Of a stretch of 7,557 nucleotides of DNA, positions 1 to 6,092 are shown in pieces (positions within the stretch are counted from its first letter, which is position 1; every line of letters starts with the position of its first letter). Below the pieces are notes generated by a model. That model searched no databases. It was given only the letters and a program-made list of their open reading frames with translations, and was not told the origin of the DNA. Origin of the DNA: an uncultured Campylobacter sp. (lineage in GTDB: Bacteria; Campylobacterota; Campylobacteria; Campylobacterales; Campylobacteraceae); the NCBI RefSeq assembly GCF_938030685.1, contig NZ_CALHHX010000040.1:1-7557 (forward strand), written 5' to 3'. The position numbers and the translations under genes are program-made.

Positions 1-207
1 GCGTTTATGCAGCTTCGCTTCGTATTGATCTGCGCAAAAGCCCTCGGCTACGAGCTGGACGGCACGCAAAAGATAGAAAATTTAAAATTTAAAAATTTCA
101 TCCGCCCGGGCGATGAAATTTTTATCAAAATCACCGAAGCAAGCGGCAAACTCCGCTTTGAAATTTCAAACGACAAGGTCTGCGCCAGTGGAAGAATCTG
201 CCTTTAA
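1..207 (+). CDS. 3-hydroxyacyl-ACP dehydratase-like hotdog protein (ApeI-like), 3' part
   Basis: Only the last 68 codons are present. The frame is open to base 1 and the true start lies upstream; the ATG at base 7 is probably internal. The fragment reads as the C-terminal half of a FabA/FabZ-type hotdog dehydratase. A helix with a Gln-Leu pair (AFMQLRFVL) is followed by a KFKNFIRPGD strand-turn, which resembles the conserved KF-x-x-x-(V/I)-x-PGD segment of these enzymes, and then by paired strands ending in ASGRI. Such enzymes remove water from 3-hydroxyacyl-ACP in the cytoplasm. In aryl polyene clusters a dehydratase of this type (ApeI) sits just before the glycosyltransferase/acyltransferase, thioesterase, LolA and exporter genes, as seen here. 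The catalytic residues lie outside the window, so activity cannot be judged. The stop overlaps the next start by 20 bp. Five AAATTT words fall in this short piece. Confidence 0.72.
   Translation, partial: AFMQLRFVLICAKALGYELDGTQKIENLKFKNFIRPGDEIFIKITEASGKLRFEISNDKVCASGRICL
175..190 (+). promoter_or_regulatory. Ribosome binding site and GTG start of the glycosyltransferase
   Basis: AAGG at 175-178 lies 9 nt before GTG at 188-190, inside the end of the dehydratase gene. The frame is open further upstream to an ATG at 113. However, the residues between 113 and 188 are only the shadow of the dehydratase in another frame, and the glycosyltransferase fold starts a few residues after the GTG. I therefore prefer GTG 188. 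Confidence 0.6.
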
Positions 208-1189
208 GCCCGCGTTTTTACTGCCCTACTTCAACCACCCCGCGCGTATCGCCGAGCTCGTGCACGCCCTGGCACCCATCGCGCCCGTGCTGATCGTGGA
301 CGACGGCAGCGACGAAGCGAGCAAAGGCGCGCTAAATGGGCTTGCAGCTCAAATTTACACCCGCGCGCAAAACGGCGGCAAAGGCGCTGCCGTGTGCGAC
401 GGGCTGGCGTGGGCAAAGGAGCTTGGATTTACGCACGCATTTCAGATCGATGCGGACTTTCAGCACGACGTGAGCAGATGCGAGGAGTTTTTGGCGCTTG
501 CGGCGCGACAGCCCGCCGCGCTGATCTGCGCCGCGCCCGCGTATGACGAAAGCGCACCCAAATCCCGCCTGCATGGACGCAAGATAATGAATTTTTGGTG
601 CGCGATAAATACCCTCTCGCACCGCATAAAAGATGCGATGTGCGGCTTTAGAATTTACCCGCTAAAGGGGATCGTGCCGCTTCTTCCCCGCACTAAAAGC
701 CGCAGAATGAGCTTTGATGCCGAAATTTTAATCCTAGCCGTGCGGGCGGGGCTAGAGATAAAATGGCTCGATCTAGCGGTGCGCTACGAAGCGGGCGGAG
801 TGAGCCACTTCGCGCCGTTTCGAGATAATTTCGGAATTTCGCTGATGCACGCGAGGCTATTTTGCGGGCTCCCGCTTTGGCTTGCAAGAATCGCGCTAGA
901 GCGCGCCTGCGATAAATTTAAAAAGCGCGGCTTGCAGGATGTTTCGCAGCAGAGCGCAGATGAAATTTTGCAAGGGCTAGCGGGGCAAAACCTTTGCAGC
1001 GGCGCGCGGCGCGATAGTTACAAAAATACAAAAGAGGAGATGGGCAGCGACGCAAACGAAAAAGCTGGTACCGAAAAATGCGGCGATAAAGCCGCAGCGC
1101 AAAGCTCACAGGCGGAAAATTCAGCGCAAAACCCGCTCGTAAAAGCCTCATCGCAACATGCCGCCGCAAAGGACGGGCGCGATGGCTAA
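188..1189 (+). CDS. Family 2 glycosyltransferase with a low-complexity C-terminal tail
   Basis: This is a 333-residue GT-A glycosyltransferase resembling dolichol- or polyprenyl-phosphate sugar transferases. The N-terminal strand (AFLLPYFNHP) leads to VDDGSDE at about residues 37-43, where nucleotide-sugar binding is expected. It is followed by QNGGKGAA (61-68), the metal-binding DAD at 88-90 (IDADFQHD), a CGFRIYP segment, and SFDAEILILA, the usual FD-x-E region. No membrane anchor is evident. Residues from about 250 to 333 form an Ala/Ser/Lys/Glu-rich tail that is not part of the fold. In Proteobacterial aryl polyene clusters, as I recall, the corresponding protein ApeJ carries glycosyltransferase and acyltransferase domains in one chain. 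Here they are two genes overlapping by 8 bp, so the pair may be a split ApeJ. The sugar donor and acceptor cannot be read from sequence. The role in attaching the polyene to its lipid carrier is inferred from context. Confidence 0.85.
   Translation: MEESAFKPAFLLPYFNHPARIAELVHALAPIAPVLIVDDGSDEASKGALNGLAAQIYTRAQNGGKGAAVCDGLAWAKELGFTHAFQIDADFQHDVSRCEEFLALAARQPAALICAAPAYDESAPKSRLHGRKIMNFWCAINTLSHRIKDAMCGFRIYPLKGIVPLLPRTKSRRMSFDAEILILAVRAGLEIKWLDLAVRYEAGGVSHFAPFRDNFGISLMHARLFCGLPLWLARIALERACDKFKKRGLQDVSQQSADEILQGLAGQNLCSGARRDSYKNTKEEMGSDANEKAGTEKCGDKAAAQSSQAENSAQNPLVKASSQHAAAKDGRDG
1168..1184 (+). promoter_or_regulatory. Ribosome binding site that fixes the acyltransferase start
   Basis: AAAGGA at 1168-1173 lies 8 nt before ATG 1182, inside the end of the glycosyltransferase gene. 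An in-frame ATG at 1158 would add eight residues but has no such site. Starting at 1182 gives MAKHW, which resembles the start of related LpxL-type acyltransferases. The start and the upstream stop share an 8-bp ATG-N3-TAA overlap. Confidence 0.65.
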
Positions 1190-2306
1190 GCACTGGAGCG
1201 AAAACAACGAAAAGGCGGGCGCGGCGCTTTTAAATTTAGCCCGTTTCGTCACGCTTCACACGCCTGATTTTTGCATGCGAGGCACCGCGCTTTGCATCTC
1301 GGCGATCTATTGTGCGCTGCTTAAAAACGAACGGCGCGCGATCAGGGAGTTTTTGCGGCGCGCGCTTGATCGCGAGCCCAAGATCCGCGAAATTTACGCG
1401 AATTTTTATAAATTTTCCCTCACTCTATGCGAAAAAATCGCAGTTTGGAACGGCAAGATCGCGCTAGATCAAATTCGCGTGCAAGACGGTATGAGGGAAC
1501 TTTTAAGCGACGGAACGGGCAAAATTTTAATCACTTCGCACTTTGGCAACACCGAGATCGCGCGCGCTCTTTCGGCAAGCACGGCGGGGATAAAAATCAA
1601 CGTGCTAATCTTTCGCAAACACAGCGAAAATTTTATGAAATTTATCGAAAAAATGGGCGGCGGCGTGAAAATTCTCTACGTCGGCGAGCTCGGCATCGGC
1701 GAGATGCTGCAAATCAAAGAACTACTGCAAAACGGCGAGCATATCGCAGTAATGGGCGATCGTATGCCGGTGGGCTCAGATAAATTTCAAAGCGAGGATT
1801 TTTTAGGACGCAGCGCGAACTTCCCGATCGGCGGCTACCTGCTTGCCAAAATTTTGGACGCGCCGCTATTTAGCCTATGGTGCTACGAAGGGCGCGAAGG
1901 GCGTGAGCTTCGGCTGCAGCCGCTGCCTGCGCCGCTAAAGAGCCGCGATAAGGCGCGATCGGTCGCGCTAGCGCTTAAATGCTACGTGCGTCAGCTCGAG
2001 CTTTATGCCAGAGAATTTCCTTCTCAGTGGTATAATTTCTTTGATTTTTGGGCACAAGGAAAAAACGCGAGCGATGCGGAGCGCGACGGCACCGTAAATT
2101 TCGGCGAGACGAGCATGGATACTGCGTCAAATTTAAATGGCGCAGCGGATTTAAACGACACGGCGAATTTAAATACGGCGTCAAATTTGAAAAGTACGAC
2201 GGACTCGGATACTGCGCTAAATTTAGATAATTCAAATTTAGCCGCCGCAAAATCCGCCGCGCAAGACGAAAAATTTCATAGCGGAGAGAGGAATGAAAGA
2301 GTATAA
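1182..2306 (+). CDS. LpxL/HtrB-type lysophospholipid acyltransferase with a repeat tail
   Basis: This 374-residue protein belongs to the LpxL/LpxM (lipid A late acyltransferase-like) superfamily, which transfers an acyl chain from a thioester to a lipid hydroxyl at the inner membrane. The H-x4-E catalytic motif is HFGNTE at residues 120-125. GDRMPVG follows, with Asp193-Arg194, then a FPIGGYLLA segment and the family-like end QWYNFFDFW at 282-290. A hydrophobic N-terminal stretch (about 20-45) could associate with the membrane. Residues 291-374 form an added low-complexity tail, of which 315-356 are seven degenerate hexapeptides. It probably matches the acyltransferase half of ApeJ in aryl polyene clusters, and would attach the polyene acid or a fatty acid to the carrier lipid. 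It overlaps the glycosyltransferase by 8 bp and the thioesterase by 14 bp. The fold is secure; the acyl donor and acceptor are unknown. Confidence 0.85.
   Translation: MAKHWSENNEKAGAALLNLARFVTLHTPDFCMRGTALCISAIYCALLKNERRAIREFLRRALDREPKIREIYANFYKFSLTLCEKIAVWNGKIALDQIRVQDGMRELLSDGTGKILITSHFGNTEIARALSASTAGIKINVLIFRKHSENFMKFIEKMGGGVKILYVGELGIGEMLQIKELLQNGEHIAVMGDRMPVGSDKFQSEDFLGRSANFPIGGYLLAKILDAPLFSLWCYEGREGRELRLQPLPAPLKSRDKARSVALALKCYVRQLELYAREFPSQWYNFFDFWAQGKNASDAERDGTVNFGETSMDTASNLNGAADLNDTANLNTASNLKSTTDSDTALNLDNSNLAAAKSAAQDEKFHSGERNERV
2124..2249 (+). repeat. Seven degenerate 18-bp coding repeats with an AAATTT core
   Basis: These bases encode seven hexapeptides in register: ASNLNG, AADLND, TANLNT, ASNLKS, TTDSDT, ALNLDN and SNLAAA. 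AAATTT or GAATTT starts at 2129, 2165, 2183, 2219 and 2234, so the spacings are 36, 18, 36 and 15 bp. Units two (GATTTA) and five have lost the core. The block lies in the added tail of the acyltransferase, outside its catalytic fold. Confidence 0.75.
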
Positions 2307-2838
2307 ATTTCGCGCCAGATTTTACGACGCCGATCCGATGGGCGTGATGTGGCACGGCAACTACGTAAAGCTCTGCGAGGACGCTAGATGCGAGTTTTGG
2401 CGCGACGCAGGTTACACATATATGCAGATGAGAGATGATGGATTTATATATCCCATTATCAAAATGGAGTTTAAATTTATCGCGCCGATACTTTTTGACG
2501 ACGAGGTTGCGGTGAGCATCGAGCTGCTTGAGTGCGACACGATAATAAAATTTTCCTACCGCATCAAAAACCTATCGGGCGCGCTCCTAGCCAAGGCAAC
2601 CACGTCGCAAGCCGCAGTAGAGCTTGATTCTAAAAGAACGCTGTATGAGATACCGCCGCAGCTAAGGGCGTGCGCGGATAAAATTTTAGCAGAGAAAAAT
2701 TACGCGGGTAAAATTTCGGCGGCAGGTAAAATTTCGACAGAAAATGAAATTTCAGTAGCAAACAAAGCCGCGCCTGAGCGAGACCGCACTAAAAACGCCG
2801 CGGCAAATGAAATTTTGCCTAGCGATAATGGACAATGA
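2293..2838 (+). CDS. YbgC/4HBT-type acyl thioesterase with a C-terminal extension
   Basis: This 181-residue protein has a hotdog thioesterase domain of the usual size (about residues 1-133). The signature YDADPMGVMWHGNY at 11-24 aligns with YbgC/4-hydroxybenzoyl-CoA thioesterases, making Asp14 the likely catalytic acid. CEDARCEF supplies the following helix. It should hydrolyse acyl-ACP or acyl-CoA thioesters in the cytoplasm. Aryl polyene clusters carry a thioesterase here (ApeK), where release or editing of chains is the expected role. The start is supported by GGAG at 2283-2286, 6 nt before the ATG, and it overlaps the acyltransferase stop by 14 bp. Residues from about 137 to 181 are extra for the family and begin with three hexapeptide repeats (139-156). 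The domain call is strong; the substrate is inferred from context. Confidence 0.87.
   Translation: MKEYKFRARFYDADPMGVMWHGNYVKLCEDARCEFWRDAGYTYMQMRDDGFIYPIIKMEFKFIAPILFDDEVAVSIELLECDTIIKFSYRIKNLSGALLAKATTSQAAVELDSKRTLYEIPPQLRACADKILAEKNYAGKISAAGKISTENEISVANKAAPERDRTKNAAANEILPSDNGQ
2707..2760 (+). repeat. Three 18-bp coding repeats with an AAATTT core
   Basis: Three consecutive 18-bp units encode GKISAA, GKISTE and NEISVA in the thioesterase tail. AAATTT starts at 2711, 2729 and 2747, exactly 18 bp apart. The unit length and core match the acyltransferase tail repeats, but here AAATTT is read in another phase (Lys/Glu-Ile instead of Asn-Leu). More copies lie outside the strict register at 2681, 2810, 2838, 2858 and 2879. 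Confidence 0.75.
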
Positions 2839-2874
2839 AATTTTTTTAGAGAGCATAAAATTTAAAGGACTACG

Positions 2875-3402
2875 ATGAAAATTTTAGCTTTATTTTTAGC
2901 GATTTTGGGACTTGCGAGCGCGCTTGAAGTAAGCGATCTGGCGCTTAAGACCGACAATATCGGCGGCAAATTTAGCGAAACGCTCAGCATTGAGGGCTTT
3001 GCTGAACCCGTACGAAGCAGCGGCGAGTTTAGGATCAAAGGCGGCGAGCTGTTTTGGACGACGCTAAAGCCAGTGCGAAGCGAGCTAAAAATCGGCGCGG
3101 ACGGCGTCTTTGAGCGTAGCGGCGAGGCGTGGGTCAAAAGCGCCGATTCGCTTTTTGATAAGGACACCTTTTTGGCGATCTCGCGCCTGGACGTAGCGCG
3201 GCTTAGCAAAAATTTCTCGATCGCGCTAAGCGGTAGCAAAGATGCGTGGCGCGCCGAGCTAAGCCCAAAAGGGATGCTGCAAAATATCTTTAAAAATATC
3301 GTGATCGAGGGCGGCGCCTACGTCAGGGTGCTGCGGATCAGCAGCGCTAACGGCGACGTGAGCGAAAACGTATTTTCGGGCGTCGTGAGCTTAGATGAGT
3401 AA
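2875..3402 (+). CDS. LolA-like outer-membrane lipoprotein carrier homologue (ApeL-like)
   Basis: This 175-residue protein has a clear signal peptide: Lys2, a hydrophobic core at 4-14, and probable cleavage after LASA at about residue 16. No lipobox cysteine is seen, so a soluble periplasmic protein is expected. The mature part resembles the LolA fold: alternating strands, a GEFRIKGGELFWTTLKP segment comparable to the LolA region that describes acting on an outer-membrane substrate, and SADSLFDKDTFLAISRLDVARL as a helical stretch. It is slightly shorter than housekeeping LolA (about 180-200 residues). LolA-like proteins paired with MMPL exporters occur in aryl polyene and other envelope-lipid clusters, where they are thought to shuttle the lipid across the periplasm. 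The start has AAGGA at 2865-2869, 5 nt before the ATG, after a 36-bp gap from the thioesterase, the only real gap in the operon. Its end overlaps the exporter by 8 bp. Confidence 0.78.
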   Translation: MKILALFLAILGLASALEVSDLALKTDNIGGKFSETLSIEGFAEPVRSSGEFRIKGGELFWTTLKPVRSELKIGADGVFERSGEAWVKSADSLFDKDTFLAISRLDVARLSKNFSIALSGSKDAWRAELSPKGMLQNIFKNIVIEGGAYVRVLRISSANGDVSENVFSGVVSLDE

Positions 3403-5530
3403 GGGCGCGGTTTTAGCGGTATTCGGCGCGGTTTTCATCGCGCTTTGCGCCTTTATAGCGCTAAATTTAAACCGCGTAAATTCCGATTTTTACGAGCTAA
3501 GCGGCATCGAAATTTCGGGCGAGCAGAAACAGAGCGTCGAGGATTTCAACCGCGAGATCGCGAGGCAAATCATCGTCGCAAGCGCGAAGAGGGCGAGCTT
3601 TGACGCGTTCATTGCAGATATGCAAAAAAGCGGGCTTTTTGAGAGCATAATCTATGAGGTAAAGGATGCGAGCGCGTATCAGAGCGAGCTTGCGCGCTTT
3701 GCGCCCGCGATGCTCGATGATGCGAGCGTGGAGCTTTTAAAAAGCGATCCGCAGGCTTTTTTTGAGCGCAGCGCGCGTGAGCTTTATTCAAAATTTCGCC
3801 CGCTTAGCCTCTCGCAGGACTTTTTCTCGCTCAGCCTTCACTCGCGCCTCGGCGCTCGCGGCGCTATCAAGCTCGATCCTGCGCAAAACCGCTTCATCGC
3901 GATCATTGACGGCGCGCCGCACTACCTCGCTACGGCTAAGCTTGCTCCGAAAGCAAATGACGACGCGCTTAGCGCGCTTGTGCGCGAGGCGCAAAAAAGC
4001 GAAATTTTAATCTCCGGCACCGCCCTTTTTAGCGCGATGGGCAAAAGCGCGGGCGTGCGCGAAAGCTCCGTCGCGGGCGCCGTATCGCTTAGCCTGTGCG
4101 CGGCGCTGCTGCTGGCGGCATTTTCGCGCGCACGGATATTCTGCCTGCTGCTGCCCGCGCTTTTCGGGCTCGCCTGCGGCGTAGCGGCTACGATGGCGAT
4201 CCGCGGCTCGATCCACATCCTAAGCGCCGTAGTTTCGACGAGCCTAATCGGGCTGATGCTGGATTACGCGGTGCACTGGCTGGGCGCAAACATCTCGCGC
4301 CGCATCGAAGCTCACTCGATAAAAAGCATGCGAAACATCCTGCTTCTAGGGTTTTTCATCACTGCGGGAGGCTACTTCGTATTTTTATTCAGCCCGTTTT
4401 TTCTGCTCAAAGAGATCGCGATCTTTGCAATAGCCGCACTTGCGGGGGCATTTTGCTTTAGCTACTTCGCCCTGCCGCTACTACTTGCCGGGGCGGAATT
4501 TCGCCCCGTCCCGCTCTTTGCAAAAGCTCTTGAGCTCTACGCAAAGGCGCTTTGCAAGATAAACCTAAGCCTCAAAGCGCTTGCCATCGTTTGCGCGGCG
4601 CTGCTTGCATTTTTGTATTTTAAAATGGAGCTTAAGGACGACGTCAGCGAATACGCGAGCTTGGATAAAAACCTGATCGCGATGAGTGCCAAACTCGCAA
4701 GCATCGGAGGCTCCAGCTTCGATCTGATCGTGGGCAATGATGCAGGCGCGGTAGCCAAAGAGGCCGTAGCGCGCGGTCTTGCGGACTCCTACACCGGTGC
4801 GCCGATTTTGGATCCCGCTACGCAGAGCTTTATCAAGCAGGCCTTTGTAAACTACGATAGAAGCGCATTTTTGCGTCTTGGACTCAGCCGCGAGCTCGTG
4901 GACGCGAACTTTGCCAAGATCGCGGATGCACCCATTTTAAGCTACGAGCAGGCTAGAAGCTCCGTCCTTTTTGCCGCGATGCCGAGCATCGATCCGCATA
5001 TCGCTTTTTTGCGCGGCGTGCGCGATAAAGCGGCCATTAGCGAGCTTACCGCGCAGATGGGCGCGCTGCATCTAAATATGCGAAGCGCCATAAGCGAGGC
5101 GTTTTCACAGATCAAAATCAACGCTCTGTATCTAAAATGTGCCGCATACGCCCTCGCGCTCGCACTGCTGTGGGCGTTTTTCGGCGCGCGGACGGCGTGG
5201 CTGATCGTCATCTGTGTTTTTGCGACAAATTTGGCCGTGCTTGCCCTGCTTAGCGCATTCGGCGTAAGCGTGAATATATTTGCGATCTTTGCACTGATCC
5301 TCTCGGGCGCCGTGGGGATAGACTATATGATCTTTGCAAACAACGACAAAATGGCGCTTAGCGATAAAATTTTCGGCATCACGCTCGCGTCTTTAACCAG
5401 CATAATCTCTTTTTTTACGCTCGCTTTCAGCTCCACCAAGGCCGTGGCGCTGTTTGGGCTCTGCGTCAGCCTCAACATCGCGCTAGCGGCGATCTTGGCG
5501 CAAGTTTTGGCGGCAAGCAAGAAAAGCTAA
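3395..5530 (+). CDS. MMPL/RND-superfamily lipid exporter (ApeM-like)
   Basis: This 711-residue inner-membrane protein has the duplicated RND/MMPL layout. There is one N-terminal membrane helix (about 4-25), a periplasmic domain (about 26-220) and a cluster of five or more helices (about 225-370). A second half begins with a helix near 395-410, then a shorter periplasmic domain, then a final helix cluster (about 580-707). Each half carries an Asp-Tyr pair in a Gly-rich helix: LMLDYAVHW (Asp290-Tyr291) and VGIDYMIF (Asp643-Tyr644). These correspond to the proton-relay pairs known from MmpL3-type exporters, so proton-driven export is likely. In aryl polyene clusters the matching gene (ApeM) follows the LolA-like gene. 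The ATG lies inside the LolA gene in an 8-bp ATG-N3-TAA overlap with no clear Shine-Dalgarno, which suggests translational coupling. It is the last recognisable gene of the operon in this window. Substrate identity is inferred. Confidence 0.88.
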   Translation: MSKGAVLAVFGAVFIALCAFIALNLNRVNSDFYELSGIEISGEQKQSVEDFNREIARQIIVASAKRASFDAFIADMQKSGLFESIIYEVKDASAYQSELARFAPAMLDDASVELLKSDPQAFFERSARELYSKFRPLSLSQDFFSLSLHSRLGARGAIKLDPAQNRFIAIIDGAPHYLATAKLAPKANDDALSALVREAQKSEILISGTALFSAMGKSAGVRESSVAGAVSLSLCAALLLAAFSRARIFCLLLPALFGLACGVAATMAIRGSIHILSAVVSTSLIGLMLDYAVHWLGANISRRIEAHSIKSMRNILLLGFFITAGGYFVFLFSPFFLLKEIAIFAIAALAGAFCFSYFALPLLLAGAEFRPVPLFAKALELYAKALCKINLSLKALAIVCAALLAFLYFKMELKDDVSEYASLDKNLIAMSAKLASIGGSSFDLIVGNDAGAVAKEAVARGLADSYTGAPILDPATQSFIKQAFVNYDRSAFLRLGLSRELVDANFAKIADAPILSYEQARSSVLFAAMPSIDPHIAFLRGVRDKAAISELTAQMGALHLNMRSAISEAFSQIKINALYLKCAAYALALALLWAFFGARTAWLIVICVFATNLAVLALLSAFGVSVNIFAIFALILSGAVGIDYMIFANNDKMALSDKIFGITLASLTSIISFFTLAFSSTKAVALFGLCVSLNIALAAILAQVLAASKKS

Positions 5531-5542
5531 TCAAGCGGGAGC

Positions 5543-5580
5543 CAAAGAGCCGAAAGTACTAAATAGACGCTCTTTGCGTC
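5543..5580 (+). terminator. Overlapping inverted repeats after the operon, possible weak terminator
   Basis: CAAAGAGC (5543-5550) pairs perfectly with GCTCTTTG (5569-5576) across an 18-nt loop. GACGC (5566-5570) can instead pair with GCGTC (5576-5580) across TCTTT. The two hairpins share bases, so they exclude one another. They start 12 bp after the exporter stop, where a terminator is expected. No T-run follows directly (the next T-rich stretch is at 5595), so an intrinsic terminator is doubtful. Confidence 0.3.
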
Positions 5581-5591
5581 GCTTGCAGATA

Positions 5592-5973
5592 AAATTTTAT
5601 GAAAAAGTGTGCCGTAAATTTACGTAGCCTCGGCGAATGAAAATTTAGCCTAGCGCGCCGCAAGATAAAATTTAACTAATCGAAGCGCGAGATGAAATTT
5701 CGACCAAGCAAGCTGTGAACCGGAATTTAAAAAAACAAGGTTGCGGGATAAATTTTAAAAGTCGATCTTTGGCGCAGCGCCTTGCGGTCATTAAATTTAA
5801 ACCCTTGCAGCGCGTTATTAAATTTAAACTCATGCCGCCCGCAAGCTACCCGCGCAGTAAATTTAAATCTACTCCGCGACATCCTTTGCGGATCGTATTA
5901 CAAGATACACGGATTATCGCTGTAAATTTAGCTCACGCGCTCCGCACCTACGCACTATTTGAACGGCAAAATT
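5592..5973. repeat. Quasi-regular array of AAATTT palindromes in a gene-free stretch
   Basis: Bases 5531-6092 (562 bp) hold no gene I can support. Reading frames are short and carry no recognisable domain. The main content is AAATTT, starting at 5592, 5616, 5641, 5668, 5695, 5750, 5793, 5820, 5859, 5924 and 5968, plus GAATTT at 5723. The intervals are 24, 25, 27, 27, 28, 27, 43, 27, 39, 65 and 44 bp. Several copies extend to longer palindromes, such as the 12-bp ones at 5589-5600 and 5613-5624. Units near 5781-5830 also share a CTTGC(G/A)G flank and end in TTAAATTTAAAC, so part of the array looks like a degenerate direct repeat of about 27 bp. Other minor items are an 11-bp palindrome at 5771-5781 and a short GGC run at 6014-6024. 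Confidence 0.6.
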
Positions 5974-6092
5974 TAATCGTTTTCGTGCCTGCGCCGTACG
6001 CCTACGATATTTTCGGCGGCGGCGGAGCGAGCCCGACGTGTTCGCATTACGACGGCACCGTTATCTTTTGTGCGCTATGCAGCCGATCCGCC

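Noticed and set aside
113..187. Longer glycosyltransferase start at ATG 113
   Set aside because: The extra 25 residues are an out-of-frame reading of the dehydratase end. GTG 188 has a better-placed AAGG and begins right at the fold.
5672..5833. Minus-strand 53-codon frame with repeated SLNL/GLNL peptides
   Set aside because: The repeated peptides simply reflect the AAATTT units. There is no convincing ribosome site, promoter or recognisable sequence.
5592..5973. CRISPR array, suggested by the regular spacing of about 27 bp
   Set aside because: The shared core is only six to twelve bases and intervals vary. There is no 25-37-bp repeat with similar-sized spacers and no cas gene nearby.
6014..6025. 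GGC triplet run as a possible contingency (phase-variable) repeat
   Set aside because: Only about four units lie outside any supported gene, and Campylobacter phase variation usually uses homopolymer tracts, none of which is long enough here.
5531..6092. A decayed gene (for example a missing ApeN-like lipoprotein) in the gene-free stretch
   Set aside because: I translated parts of both strands and found frequent stops in the array region, no signal peptide or lipobox, and no familiar motif.
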